Source of the DNA: an uncultured Pelagibacteraceae bacterium
GTDB lineage: Bacteria > Pseudomonadota > Alphaproteobacteria > Pelagibacterales > Pelagibacteraceae
Direction: 5' to 3'
NCBI GenBank assembly: GCA_902580505.1
Contig: CACHLB010000008.1
Coordinates: 1-52,211, forward strand
DNA: 52,211 bases
Positions 42,981 through 52,106 of the stretch are shown here, piece after piece. The translations under genes were made by a program, and so were the position numbers. The notes beneath the pieces are model-generated. The model worked only from the letters and a program-made list of their open reading frames with translations, had not been told where the DNA came from and did not search any database. The first letter of the stretch is position 1. Each line of letters starts with the position of its first letter.

Positions 42981-44248
42981 TAATTTGATCTTATAATTCC
43001 ATTATTTTTAATTAAAAAAATATTAGCATTATTAATAAATGGCCTCGATATTTTTTCATTATTAAATTTAATTACTTTCTCTGTTTCAGAATTAGTTAAA
43101 TTAATAATTAAAATTCGTCCATTATCAGTAGACAAATAAATTTTATTTTTAGCAATAACAAAGCCTACAGGTGTAATTTTTTCTCTTTTTTTAAATCTTG
43201 TGAAAACATCAGTAATCCTGATTATATTTCCAGTCTCAGTATCAATTACAAATAAATATCCTTCTTGAGAAATGTTAAAAATATAATTTTCTGAAATCGT
43301 AGGCTTTAGACTGGAATTTACAGTTTGTTTCCATTTTACTATTCCAGTTCTTGAATCTATGGAAAATAATTCGTTTTTATTATTTGAAAAATATATTGTT
43401 TCATTATTTAAAATCATTTCTGAGTTTTTAAGACTAAATGCACTTAAAATAATTTCGTTACTTTGAGTAGGTGTTTGCCAAACTAAACTCCCATCATTAA
43501 TATTTAATGCAGTAAGATCACCCAAATTATTAAGCGCATAAACAATGTCATCTTTAATAATTATAGATAATTTTTTTTGAGATTTAATGAATGTGTTCTC
43601 TGTTTTAAAATTCCATAATTCATTTCCATCTACTATTGAGAAACATCTAATTACATTATCAAAATCAACAGTAACAAATTTATCATTTTTTATAGCAATA
43701 TTTGAATTAAATGGAGATAGGCTGTCCTTCTTCCAGTTTAGTTCCCCATTATCTAAATTTAATGAAAAAATATTTGAAAGAGTATCAGCAGCAATAATTT
43801 TATTATCTATATAATTAAAATATAATATTGGATTAATTTTTCTCTCTTTCTTTGAGTAATGATTTACTTTCCACAAAATTTCAAAATTTTCATTAATTCT
43901 GAATATCGTTCCTTTATTATCAAAATAAATTAAATCATTATTTTTAATAAATAAAATATCTGTATCGATTGAATTAAACTGGTTAATCTTTGAAAATTTA
44001 AATGTTTTCTTTTTTTCAAATGTTGGTACAAAGTTTATATTTCCATTATTATTCGTATTATTATTTATAAAACTATTATCTTTAACAAATTTAGATAGAT
44101 TTATTTGTGTATTGGGATTTAATTGTTGTTGAATTGGTTTAATTTCTTCAAATAAAATTTTAAAATTAGTATTTTCGACAGATTTATCACTTTGACTACA
44201 ACTTGATAATAAAAGTAAAAAGACGAAATATAATACTATCCTACTCAC
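42980..44248 (-). CDS. bamB: Outer membrane assembly lipoprotein BamB
   Basis: Part of the BAM complex that inserts beta-barrel proteins in the outer membrane. The protein of 422 residues begins with a lipoprotein signal (VLYFVFLLLLSSCSQSD), with the acylated Cys after LLSS. It continues as a PQQ-like beta-propeller with repeats such as LDNGELNWKKDS, IVDGNELWNFKTE, INDGSLVWQTPT and DSRTGIVKWKQTV. Overlaps the yfgM-like gene by 8 nt. Strand and order (yfgM before bamB) agree with other Proteobacteria. Confidence 0.93.
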   Translation of the reverse strand: MSRIVLYFVFLLLLSSCSQSDKSVENTNFKILFEEIKPIQQQLNPNTQINLSKFVKDNSFINNNTNNNGNINFVPTFEKKKTFKFSKINQFNSIDTDILFIKNNDLIYFDNKGTIFRINENFEILWKVNHYSKKERKINPILYFNYIDNKIIAADTLSNIFSLNLDNGELNWKKDSLSPFNSNIAIKNDKFVTVDFDNVIRCFSIVDGNELWNFKTENTFIKSQKKLSIIIKDDIVYALNNLGDLTALNINDGSLVWQTPTQSNEIILSAFSLKNSEMILNNETIYFSNNKNELFSIDSRTGIVKWKQTVNSSLKPTISENYIFNISQEGYLFVIDTETGNIIRITDVFTRFKKREKITPVGFVIAKNKIYLSTDNGRILIINLTNSETEKVIKFNNEKISRPFINNANIFLIKNNGIIRSN

Positions 44249-44885
44249 TGAAACTAGATCTTAGCCTTTTTTGAGCTTTGGTTTTTATTTTAGAGTTATT
44301 ATTTTCAAGATTAACTATTTGCTCAAAAAATTCTTTTGATTTTTGCATTTGATTTTTTGATAAATAATATTCTGCCATAATATAAAGACTGTGTGGTTTC
44401 CATATACTATCTGCTTTAATTAAAGGATTAAAAATAGCTAACAATTGATTTTCATCTGAAAAATCTGAATTATATAGGCCTTTTTTAAAGATTGTTAGTT
44501 CTTTAAACTTTTTATCCAAACCAATATCATTAATTAAAATATCAAAATAATTGTTAATTTCATCTTTTGAATTTATCAAATCGTTATCTAGCAAAAAATA
44601 AAAGGCTAGAGGAGAATATGTTTTGTCTTTAGCATTAATCACCTCTTTAAGATCTGGGATCACATTATATTTATTATCAGCTTCATATCTTATTACAGCT
44701 AAGTCGTATTTATCTGCTAATTTTTCTCTTTTGCTAGATTGATATTCTTCAAAAGAAAAGTAGCCAATCAAAGCTAAAATAATTATTACTAATATCGAAA
44801 TTAAAGAATTTTTGTTATTTATGAAAAAGTTTTTAATTTTTTCATTACGTGTTTGGGTATTTATTATTTCAATATCTTCATCCAT
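44241..44885 (-). CDS. YfgM-like tetratricopeptide membrane protein
   Basis: The protein of 214 residues has a cytoplasmic start, one helix (about 28-47, LISILVIIILALIGYFSFEEY) and a periplasmic helical repeat domain with YAVIRYEADNKY-like and LYIMAEYYLSKNQMQKSKEFFEQIV TPR motifs (the latter a canonical TPR). YfgM in E. coli is an ancillary subunit of the SecYEG translocon and works with periplasmic chaperones. Its stop/start overlaps with acnA (1 nt) and bamB (8 nt) show tight coupling. Confidence 0.85.
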   Translation of the reverse strand: MDEDIEIINTQTRNEKIKNFFINNKNSLISILVIIILALIGYFSFEEYQSSKREKLADKYDLAVIRYEADNKYNVIPDLKEVINAKDKTYSPLAFYFLLDNDLINSKDEINNYFDILINDIGLDKKFKELTIFKKGLYNSDFSDENQLLAIFNPLIKADSIWKPHSLYIMAEYYLSKNQMQKSKEFFEQIVNLENNNSKIKTKAQKRLRSSFSE

Positions 44886-47554
44886 TAAATCATGTTCCTA
44901 AGTACATATTGTAAAATTCCACCATTTTTGTAATACTCTAATTCGTTCTTAGTATCTATTCTACTTAACATTTTAATTCTCTTGATGTCTCCAGACACAT
45001 ATTTAATTTCAACATCAACTTCATCTCTAGGATCTATACCTTTTTCTAAGTCAATAATAGAAAATAGTTCTGAGCCATTTAATTTTAGATTAGTTCTATT
45101 TATTCCATCTTTAAACTGTAATGGTAGTATGCCCATTCCTATAAGATTTGATCTATGAATTCTCTCAAAACTTTCTGCAAAAACAGCTTTCACACCTAAA
45201 AGTTTAGTTCCTTTGGCCGCCCAATCTCTTGATGAACCAGTTCCATACTCTTTACCACCAATTACAACTAAATCGGTACCTCTTTTTTTATATTCAACAA
45301 CCGCATCATAAACTGGCATTACTTTTTCCTCAGGGTACAACTTTGTAAAACCACCTTCAGTACCAGGTGCCATTTCATTTCTAATTCTTATATTAGCAAA
45401 AGTCCCTCTCATCATAACCTCATGATTGCCTCTTCTTGCTCCATAGGAATTATAGTCTTTAGGAAGAATTTGATGTTTCATAAAATATTCTCCAGTCGGA
45501 CTATCTTTTTGAATTGATCCAGCAGGTGAAATATGATCAGTGGTAATACTATCACCTAATATTAATAATGGTCTTGCATCCTTAATTTCTTTAAATCCTT
45601 CCGGTTTATCTGGAAGATTGTCGAAAAATGGAGGTTTTTTTACATATGTTGAATTATCTTCCCAATTATAAATATTGGTTTCCTCTGTTTTAATTTTTTG
45701 CCATTGTTCTGGTCCTTGGGAAACATTTGAGTATCTTTTTATAAACATTTCTGCATTTAATGAATTTCTCAATGTTTCTTCTATTTCTTTGTTAGATGGC
45801 CATATATCTTTTAAAAAAACATCTTTACCGTCTTTATCTTTACCTAACGGATCCTCATACAAATCAAATCTCATAGTTCCTGCTATTGCATAAGCAACAA
45901 CTAATGGCGGAGACGCTAAATAGTTTGCTTTTATTAGAGGTGAAATTCTTCCTTCAAAGTTTCTGTTTCCAGATAAAACTGAAACAGCATAAATGTTATT
46001 ATTTTTTATGGAATCTGATATGTTATCAGCTAATGGACCTGAATTACCAATACAAGTAGTGCATCCATAACCAACTAAATTAAATCCTAACTTATCTAAA
46101 TAAATATTCAGCCCAGCTTTTTCTAAATAATCTGTAACTACTTGAGATCCAGGTGCTAAAGATGTTTTCACCCAGGGCTTAGTCATTAAACCTTTTTCAA
46201 TTGCATTTTTTGCAAGTAAACCTGCTCCAATTAGTACACTTGGATTAGAAGTATTAGTGCAAGAAGTGATTGCAGCAATTAAAACATCACCATCAGTTAT
46301 TTTAAATTCTTCTTTTTCAACATTATAAATATTTGGTTCTTCTTTTTTAGTAACGTCTGAAAACACTTTTTTAAAATTTGATGATGCATTAGTTAGCAAA
46401 ACTTTATCTTGGGGACGTTTTGGTCCTGAAATAGTCGGCACTATAGTTGACATATCTAAAGATAGAGTGTCTGTAAATTCTACATCTAAACTTGCCCAAA
46501 GTCCTTGTTCTTGAGCATACTGTTTTACAATTTCAACATTTTGATCATCTCTTCCTGAGAATTTTAAATATTTTAAAGTCTCGTCATCTATTGGGAAAAA
46601 ACCACAAGTTGCACCATACTCGGGTGCCATATTTGCTATAGTAGCCCTATCTGCTAAAGTCAGATTTTTTAGTCCTTCACCATAGAATTCTACAAACTTT
46701 CCCACAACTCCTTTATCTCTCAACATTTTAACTACAGTTAAGACAAGATCAGTTGCTGTAGTACCTTCTGGCATTTTTGATTTCATTTCAAACCCGATAA
46801 CTTCAGGTATTAACATCGAAATTGGTTGACCTAACATTCCAGCTTCAGCTTCAATTCCACCTACGCCCCAGCCTAAAACCGATAGACCATTTACCATAGT
46901 TGTATGACTATCTGTTCCAACTAAAGTATCTGGGAATATATATTCTTCACCTTTGTATTTTTCATTCCAGACAACTTTTGAAAGGTATTCCAGATTGACT
47001 TGATGACATATTCCAGTTCCCGGTGGAACTATTCTAAAATTATTGAATGCTTGTTGCCCCCATTTAAGAAAGGAGTATCTTTCAGCATTCCGATTAAATT
47101 CAATATCAACATTTTCTTTTAATGAATTTATATTTGCAAATTTATCTACTTGCACAGAGTGATCAATTACCAAATCAACTGATGATAATGGATTGATAGT
47201 GCTTGGATCTTTATTTTTTTCTTTTACAGCCTCTCTCATTGCGGCTAAATCTGCAACTGCAGGAATTCCAGTGTAGTCTTGAAGTAAAACTCTCGCAGGC
47301 CTATATGCAATTTCTGTATTAGAACTTTTAGATTTTAACCAATCTTTAATAGCTTCAATTTGATTTTTATTAACCGTTATATCGTCCTCAAATCTTAACA
47401 AATTTTCAAGCAAGACCTTCAATGATTTTGGAAGCTTTGATATACCTGTTAAACCATTTTTCTCAGCCTCTTTCAGTGAGTAAAAATTATAACTTTTGCC
47501 GTTAACTGAAATTTTAGTTAACGAATTGAACGAGTTTTTGTCTCCTGGTTTCAT
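44885..47554 (-). CDS. acnA: Aconitate hydratase A
   Basis: Interconverts citrate and isocitrate. I start at the ATG 47552-47554 (MKPGDKNSFNSLTKISV), giving 889 residues. The longer reading from 47617 would run 61 nt into lysE, and its extra 21 residues (MVQLCYVSAFIRLHSYILLL) have no family counterpart. FeS ligands are in SCTNTSNPSVLIGAG and GCTTCIGNSGPL. DTLVGTDSHTTMVNGLSVLG and KEYGTGSSRDWAAKGTKLLGVKAV are present. The 2-nt distance to lysE implies coupling. Confidence 0.97.
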   Translation of the reverse strand: MKPGDKNSFNSLTKISVNGKSYNFYSLKEAEKNGLTGISKLPKSLKVLLENLLRFEDDITVNKNQIEAIKDWLKSKSSNTEIAYRPARVLLQDYTGIPAVADLAAMREAVKEKNKDPSTINPLSSVDLVIDHSVQVDKFANINSLKENVDIEFNRNAERYSFLKWGQQAFNNFRIVPPGTGICHQVNLEYLSKVVWNEKYKGEEYIFPDTLVGTDSHTTMVNGLSVLGWGVGGIEAEAGMLGQPISMLIPEVIGFEMKSKMPEGTTATDLVLTVVKMLRDKGVVGKFVEFYGEGLKNLTLADRATIANMAPEYGATCGFFPIDDETLKYLKFSGRDDQNVEIVKQYAQEQGLWASLDVEFTDTLSLDMSTIVPTISGPKRPQDKVLLTNASSNFKKVFSDVTKKEEPNIYNVEKEEFKITDGDVLIAAITSCTNTSNPSVLIGAGLLAKNAIEKGLMTKPWVKTSLAPGSQVVTDYLEKAGLNIYLDKLGFNLVGYGCTTCIGNSGPLADNISDSIKNNNIYAVSVLSGNRNFEGRISPLIKANYLASPPLVVAYAIAGTMRFDLYEDPLGKDKDGKDVFLKDIWPSNKEIEETLRNSLNAEMFIKRYSNVSQGPEQWQKIKTEETNIYNWEDNSTYVKKPPFFDNLPDKPEGFKEIKDARPLLILGDSITTDHISPAGSIQKDSPTGEYFMKHQILPKDYNSYGARRGNHEVMMRGTFANIRIRNEMAPGTEGGFTKLYPEEKVMPVYDAVVEYKKRGTDLVVIGGKEYGTGSSRDWAAKGTKLLGVKAVFAESFERIHRSNLIGMGILPLQFKDGINRTNLKLNGSELFSIIDLEKGIDPRDEVDVEIKYVSGDIKRIKMLSRIDTKNELEYYKNGGILQYVLRNMI

Positions 47555-47556
47555 AT

Positions 47557-48147
47557 TTAATAATAAAATGTAGCTATGCAGCCTAATAAAAGCGCTGACA
47601 TAACATAATTGAACCATTTAATAAATTTCTCATTTGTCGCGAATTTTCTCATAAATTTACCAATTAAAGTCCAGAATAAGATACTAAATATAGCAAAGAA
47701 AAAGGCAGAAGTTAGGAGCCAGAAAGAATAAGTAAAAAAGTTATCTCCAGATTCGATATAAGTTGATACTGCAATAATAGCAACGATTACCCCTTTAGGA
47801 TTTAAGAATTGAAAAAGAAATGTTTCTATAAATTTAACAGGTTCTAATTTTTCTTTTTGATTTGATGATTTAGAAAATGAAATTCTGTAAGCCAAATAAA
47901 CTAAAAATGCAGACCCTGTAAAAACTAAAATCTTTTGAATTATTGGATATAATTTAAAAACATTAATTAGCCCAAAATTGACTAAAGATAGCATTGAGGT
48001 AAAACCAAATATAACACCTAACATTAGAGGTATAGTTTTTTTTACTCCATGATTAAAACCTGAATGAGAAGCAACAATATTATTTGGGCCAGGTGAGCAA
48101 CTGGTAACAAAAAAAAATAAACTTAATGATAATAGTTCTGGATGCAT
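47557..48147 (-). CDS. LysE/RhtB-family amino-acid exporter
   Basis: Inner-membrane transporter, 196 residues with about six helices. The family motif CSPGPNNIVASHSGFNHG is at about 17-34. It exports amino acids or derivatives; the specific substrate is unknown. It begins one base after csaA ends and is followed by acnA after 2 nt. Confidence 0.88.
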   Translation of the reverse strand: MHPELLSLSLFFFVTSCSPGPNNIVASHSGFNHGVKKTIPLMLGVIFGFTSMLSLVNFGLINVFKLYPIIQKILVFTGSAFLVYLAYRISFSKSSNQKEKLEPVKFIETFLFQFLNPKGVIVAIIAVSTYIESGDNFFTYSFWLLTSAFFFAIFSILFWTLIGKFMRKFATNEKFIKWFNYVMSALLLGCIATFYY

Positions 48148-48489
48148 TTAAGCAATTGGTAATCCATTCTCTGCTTCTTGAGATGGATGAACTAGAGTTA
48201 CTCTACCTTCTACATCTATAGCTCCGAGAATTAATACTTGCGAAATAACTCCAGCAATATTTTTTTCTGCAAAATTACAAACACCAATTACTTGTTTTCC
48301 TTTAAGATTCTCTTCATTGTAATAATGAGTTATTTGAGCTGAAGATTGTTTTATCCCTATTTTTTCTCCAAAATCAACCTCTACAACTAATGAAGGTTTT
48401 CTTGCTTTTTCATTTTTTCTTACAGAGATAATTGTTCCTAATCTAATATCGACTTTATCAAAGTCTTCATACGTAATTTGTTCTTTCAT
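48148..48489 (-). CDS. csaA: CsaA-type tRNA-binding OB-fold protein
   Basis: The protein of 113 residues is a single tRNA-binding domain. Features are DFDKVDIRLGTIISVRKNEKARKPS, GIKQSSAQITHYYNEENLKGKQVIGVCNF and the C-terminal VTLVHPSQEAENG. CsaA-like proteins bind tRNA and have been proposed to act as export-related chaperones. First gene of the reverse operon, divergent from the argE-like gene with 25 nt between starts. Confidence 0.92.
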   Translation of the reverse strand: MKEQITYEDFDKVDIRLGTIISVRKNEKARKPSLVVEVDFGEKIGIKQSSAQITHYYNEENLKGKQVIGVCNFAEKNIAGVISQVLILGAIDVEGRVTLVHPSQEAENGLPIA

Positions 48490-48514
48490 AAATTTAATAT
48501 ATAATGATTTGTAA

Positions 48515-49702
48515 ATGAGTACAGAAAATAATCCTGATAAAATTTATAAAGATTCGATACGAATATTGACAGATTTAATTGCTTTCAAAACTATTTCTGG
48601 AAACGATAATAATAGTCTCATTAATTATTGTGATGATATTTTAAAAAATTTAGGAGCAACTTCATTTAGAATTTTTGATGGTGATAAAAAAAGAGTAAAT
48701 CTTTTTGCTTCTTTAAAATCTAAAAATGGAAATGGTAAAAAACCGATTATTCTTTCAGGTCATACAGATGTAGTCCCTGTTTCAAAAGGCTGGTCTACTG
48801 ATCCATTTGTTGCAACTATAAAAAATGAGAAATTATTTGGGAGAGGTTCTTGTGATATGAAAGGTTTTATTGCATGTGCTTTAGCATATGCTCCTGTATT
48901 TAAAGAAAATAATTTAGACAGAGACATTCACTTTTCATTTACATTCGATGAAGAAACCGCATGCATCGGCGCACCATTATTAATAAAAGAATTAAAAAAA
49001 AGAGATATTAAAGACGGAATTTGTATAATTGGTGAACCAACCAGTATGAAAATCATTGATGCCCATAAAGGTATGAATGAATATACAATTCACTTTGGAG
49101 GTTTAGCTGGTCATAGTTCTAAACCAGGCCAAGGTGTTAATGCAGTTGAATATGCATCGAGGTATGTAAACAAATTATTAGAAATTAGATCAAAACTAAA
49201 AGATAGAGCACCTAAAGATTGTATATTTAATCCACCATATTCTACATTATCAGTTGGTGGGGTTTCAGGCGGTATAGCTCATAATGTTATCGCTGATAAA
49301 TGTAAAGTTGAATGGGAAACTAGACCAGTTGTCAGAGAAGATGGAGATTTTGTAAATCAAATAATAGACGATTATGTTGATAAAGAATTATTGCCAGAAA
49401 TGAAAAAAGTTTTTTCAGATGCTTATATTAAAAAAGAAATTATAGGCGAAGTAGTTGGATTTAATAGATTGAACGATTCCGAGGCCTGTGAATTTGTTTC
49501 TAGTATAACTGGTGACAATTCAAGAGAAGCTGTTTCATTTGGAACAGAAGCTGGACTCTTTCAAGAAGTTGGCATTAGTACTGTAGTTTGTGGACCAGGT
49601 TCCATTGAACAGGCTCATAAAATTGATGAATATATAGAACTTAGTGAATTAAAGAAATGTCTTGAATTTTTAAAAGGTGTAAAAGATAAATCTATAAATT
49701 AA
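48515..49702 (+). CDS. argE: M20 deacylase, acetylornithine deacetylase (ArgE)-like
   Basis: Zinc-dependent deacylase, 395 residues. Metal and catalytic residues: His83 and Asp85 (SGHTDVVPVS), Asp114 (GSCDMKGF), Glu146 and Glu147 (DEETACIG), and Glu174 (IIGEPTSMK). HSSKPGQGVNA lies at the dimer interface, and EQAHKIDEYIEL near the C-terminus. It removes an acyl group from N-acetylornithine in arginine synthesis, or acts on a related N-acyl amino acid. The nearby ureohydrolase and aldehyde dehydrogenase, on the other strand, suggest an arginine/polyamine theme. It overlaps the convergent aldehyde dehydrogenase gene by 4 nt. Confidence 0.87.
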   Translation: MSTENNPDKIYKDSIRILTDLIAFKTISGNDNNSLINYCDDILKNLGATSFRIFDGDKKRVNLFASLKSKNGNGKKPIILSGHTDVVPVSKGWSTDPFVATIKNEKLFGRGSCDMKGFIACALAYAPVFKENNLDRDIHFSFTFDEETACIGAPLLIKELKKRDIKDGICIIGEPTSMKIIDAHKGMNEYTIHFGGLAGHSSKPGQGVNAVEYASRYVNKLLEIRSKLKDRAPKDCIFNPPYSTLSVGGVSGGIAHNVIADKCKVEWETRPVVREDGDFVNQIIDDYVDKELLPEMKKVFSDAYIKKEIIGEVVGFNRLNDSEACEFVSSITGDNSREAVSFGTEAGLFQEVGISTVVCGPGSIEQAHKIDEYIELSELKKCLEFLKGVKDKSIN

Positions 49703-51132
49703 TTCCAACCACCTACAGATTTAACTTCTAGAAATTCAAGCAATCCTTCTTTACCTGCTTCCCTTCCAATTCCAGAATGTTTGAAACCTCCAAAAGGTGC
49801 ATCAACTGCAATACCAGCACCATTTACATCAACCATTCCAGATCTAAGTTTTCTGGCAACTCTTTGTACTTTTTCCTTATCTTGAGTTTGAATATAGTTT
49901 GTTAATCCATAATCAGTATCATTTGCAATTTTAATTGCCTCTTCTTCAGTTTCAAATGGAATAACAGATAAAACAGGACCAAATATCTCTGTTCTTGCAA
50001 TTTCCATTTCATTTTTTACATCTGCAAAAACAGTCGGTTTTACATAATAACCATCATTTAATCCGTTTGGTTTTCCAACTCCACCTGCAACTAAATTTGC
50101 TCCTTCATCTATTCCTTTTTGAATTAAACCTTGAATTTTATTGAATTGAGTTTCAGAAATTACAGGACCAATATGCTCTCCACTTTTATTTGGATCATCT
50201 ACTTTAAATTCATTTGCGTATTTTCTCAGTCTTTCTATCGCTTCATTATATATTGATTTTTCAACAAGCATTCTTGTAGGGGCATTACATGATTGTCCTG
50301 AATTTCTAAAACATCTAAATGCACCTCTTTCAATTGCTTCAGCATCAGCATCTTTAAATATAATATTTGCACCTTTTCCTCCTAGCTCCAAACTTACTCT
50401 TTTAAAGTCCTTTGCAGCATTTTGAGAAATTAAAGCCCCTGCTCTTGTAGAGCCGGTGAATGAAATCATATTTACATCTGGATGACTTGTTAATGCATCT
50501 CCAGTTATTTCCCCATCGCCATTAACTAAATTAAAAACACCTTTTGGAAATTTTGCTTCATCTATTAACTCAGCTATGATCATTGCCGATAAAGGTGCTA
50601 GTTCTGAAGGTTTTAAAATCATAGTACAACCAGAGGCTAATGCAGGAATGACTTTTAAAGTAACTTGATTTATTGGCCAGTTCCACGGTGTTATTAATGC
50701 ACACACACCTTTAGGCTCGTATATTATTCTTTGATTTTTTGCATGATCTCCCAAAGGTTTTTCGAATTCAAATTCTTTTAGATAACGAATAAATGATTTT
50801 GTATGACTCGCACCAGTTCCTGTTTGTAGTTTTGAAGCAAAGTCTTTTGGTGCTCCCATCTCTTGAATAATTGCATCTGTAATATCATTCCATCTTTTTT
50901 TATATAATGAATAAAATACTTCTAATAATGACAATCTTTCTTCTTTAGAGGTAAATCCCCAAGTTTTAAAAGCTTCTTTAGCTGCTAAAACTGCATCATT
51001 AATATCCTCCTTACTGCCTAAAGAAATTACTGCACAATTTTTTTCTGTTGCTGGATTTATGACCTCAATATCTCTTGAGTTTTTTGGGGGAACCCATGAA
51101 CCATTAATATAAAAATTTCTCTTTTCAATCAT
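49699..51132 (-). CDS. Aldehyde dehydrogenase (NAD-dependent)
   Basis: The protein of 477 residues is a complete aldehyde dehydrogenase. Asn151 (TPWNWP), Glu249 (SLELGGK) and Cys282 (NSGQSCNAPT) form the active site, and FTGSTRAG is the NAD loop. It shares a strand and likely an operon with the agmatinase-type gene 20 nt upstream, so gamma-aminobutyraldehyde or guanidinobutyraldehyde (polyamine breakdown) is an inferred substrate. Broad substrate use is common in the family. Confidence 0.93.
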   Translation of the reverse strand: MIEKRNFYINGSWVPPKNSRDIEVINPATEKNCAVISLGSKEDINDAVLAAKEAFKTWGFTSKEERLSLLEVFYSLYKKRWNDITDAIIQEMGAPKDFASKLQTGTGASHTKSFIRYLKEFEFEKPLGDHAKNQRIIYEPKGVCALITPWNWPINQVTLKVIPALASGCTMILKPSELAPLSAMIIAELIDEAKFPKGVFNLVNGDGEITGDALTSHPDVNMISFTGSTRAGALISQNAAKDFKRVSLELGGKGANIIFKDADAEAIERGAFRCFRNSGQSCNAPTRMLVEKSIYNEAIERLRKYANEFKVDDPNKSGEHIGPVISETQFNKIQGLIQKGIDEGANLVAGGVGKPNGLNDGYYVKPTVFADVKNEMEIARTEIFGPVLSVIPFETEEEAIKIANDTDYGLTNYIQTQDKEKVQRVARKLRSGMVDVNGAGIAVDAPFGGFKHSGIGREAGKEGLLEFLEVKSVGGWN

Positions 51133-51152
51133 GTGCGCAAATTATCCTTTCT

Positions 51153-52106
51153 TCATGATTTTGCAAATAAATTAGTTAATTCATAAACAATTGTTGCTGC
51201 AGCTAGAGAGGTTACTTCTGCATGATCATAAGCAGGCGCAACTTCAACTACATCTGCAGAAATCAAATTTAAACCAGATAAACCCCTGAGGACGTTTACC
51301 ATTTCTCTTGTGGTCATTCCTGCAATTTCAGGTGTTCCGGTGCCTGGTGCAAATGCTGGATCTAATACATCAATATCAATGGACAAATATAATGCATTAT
51401 CACCTACTCTATTTTTTATTCTTTCAACAATTTTATCAATTCCTTCTGTTTGAAATTCATCACAATGAATAATTTTAAATCCAAAGCTTTCATCATTTTT
51501 TATATCATCTCTGCTATAAAGTGGACCTCTTATACCTACATGCATAGAGGCGTCATCTAAAAATAAATTTTCCTCACGAGCTCTTCTAAATGGAGTACCA
51601 TGCGTATATGGTGCTCCAAAGTATGTATCCCAGGTATCTAAATGGGCATCAAAATGAACAAGTGATACGGGTCCATTATTTTTTTTATTGGCTGCTCTAA
51701 GTAAAGGCACAGCAATTGTGTGATCTCCTCCAAGGCTTATTATTCCTCCAACTTTATTTAATAAATCGGTTGCTCCTATTTCGATTTGTTTAATGGCTTC
51801 ATCAATATTAAATGGATTGCAAGTAATGTCACCTGCATCTGCAACTTGTTGTACTTTGAATGGTTCTACATCATAATTAGGATGATAATTTGTCCTTAAA
51901 TGTCTAGATGCTTGTCTAATACTTTGTGGTCCAAATCTTGCACCTGGTCTATAACTTGTTCCTGAATCAAATGGAACTCCGACAATAGCAACATCACAAC
52001 TTTCTACATCTCTTAGCTCAGGTAATCTTGCAAATGTAGAAGGGCCCGCATATCTTGGCACTTCTGTGCCACTAACAGGCTGAATAGGTTTTTTAGACTT
52101 TGTCAT
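51153..52106 (-). CDS. speB: Agmatinase-family ureohydrolase
   Basis: Binuclear manganese hydrolase, 317 residues. All metal ligands are visible: His129 (GGDHT), Asp153, His155 and Asp157 (HFDAHLD), Asp244 and Asp246 (SIDIDVLDP). It releases urea from a guanidino compound. Agmatine is the default, but guanidinobutyrate and guanidinopropionate enzymes look alike, so the symbol is tentative. The start overlaps the stop of the upstream membrane protein gene (ATGA). Confidence 0.85.
   Translation of the reverse strand: MTKSKKPIQPVSGTEVPRYAGPSTFARLPELRDVESCDVAIVGVPFDSGTSYRPGARFGPQSIRQASRHLRTNYHPNYDVEPFKVQQVADAGDITCNPFNIDEAIKQIEIGATDLLNKVGGIISLGGDHTIAVPLLRAANKKNNGPVSLVHFDAHLDTWDTYFGAPYTHGTPFRRAREENLFLDDASMHVGIRGPLYSRDDIKNDESFGFKIIHCDEFQTEGIDKIVERIKNRVGDNALYLSIDIDVLDPAFAPGTGTPEIAGMTTREMVNVLRGLSGLNLISADVVEVAPAYDHAEVTSLAAATIVYELTNLFAKS

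Noticed and set aside
47555..47617. Extended N-terminus of aconitase
   Set aside because: It overlaps lysE by 61 nt and the residues have no counterpart in the aconitase family.
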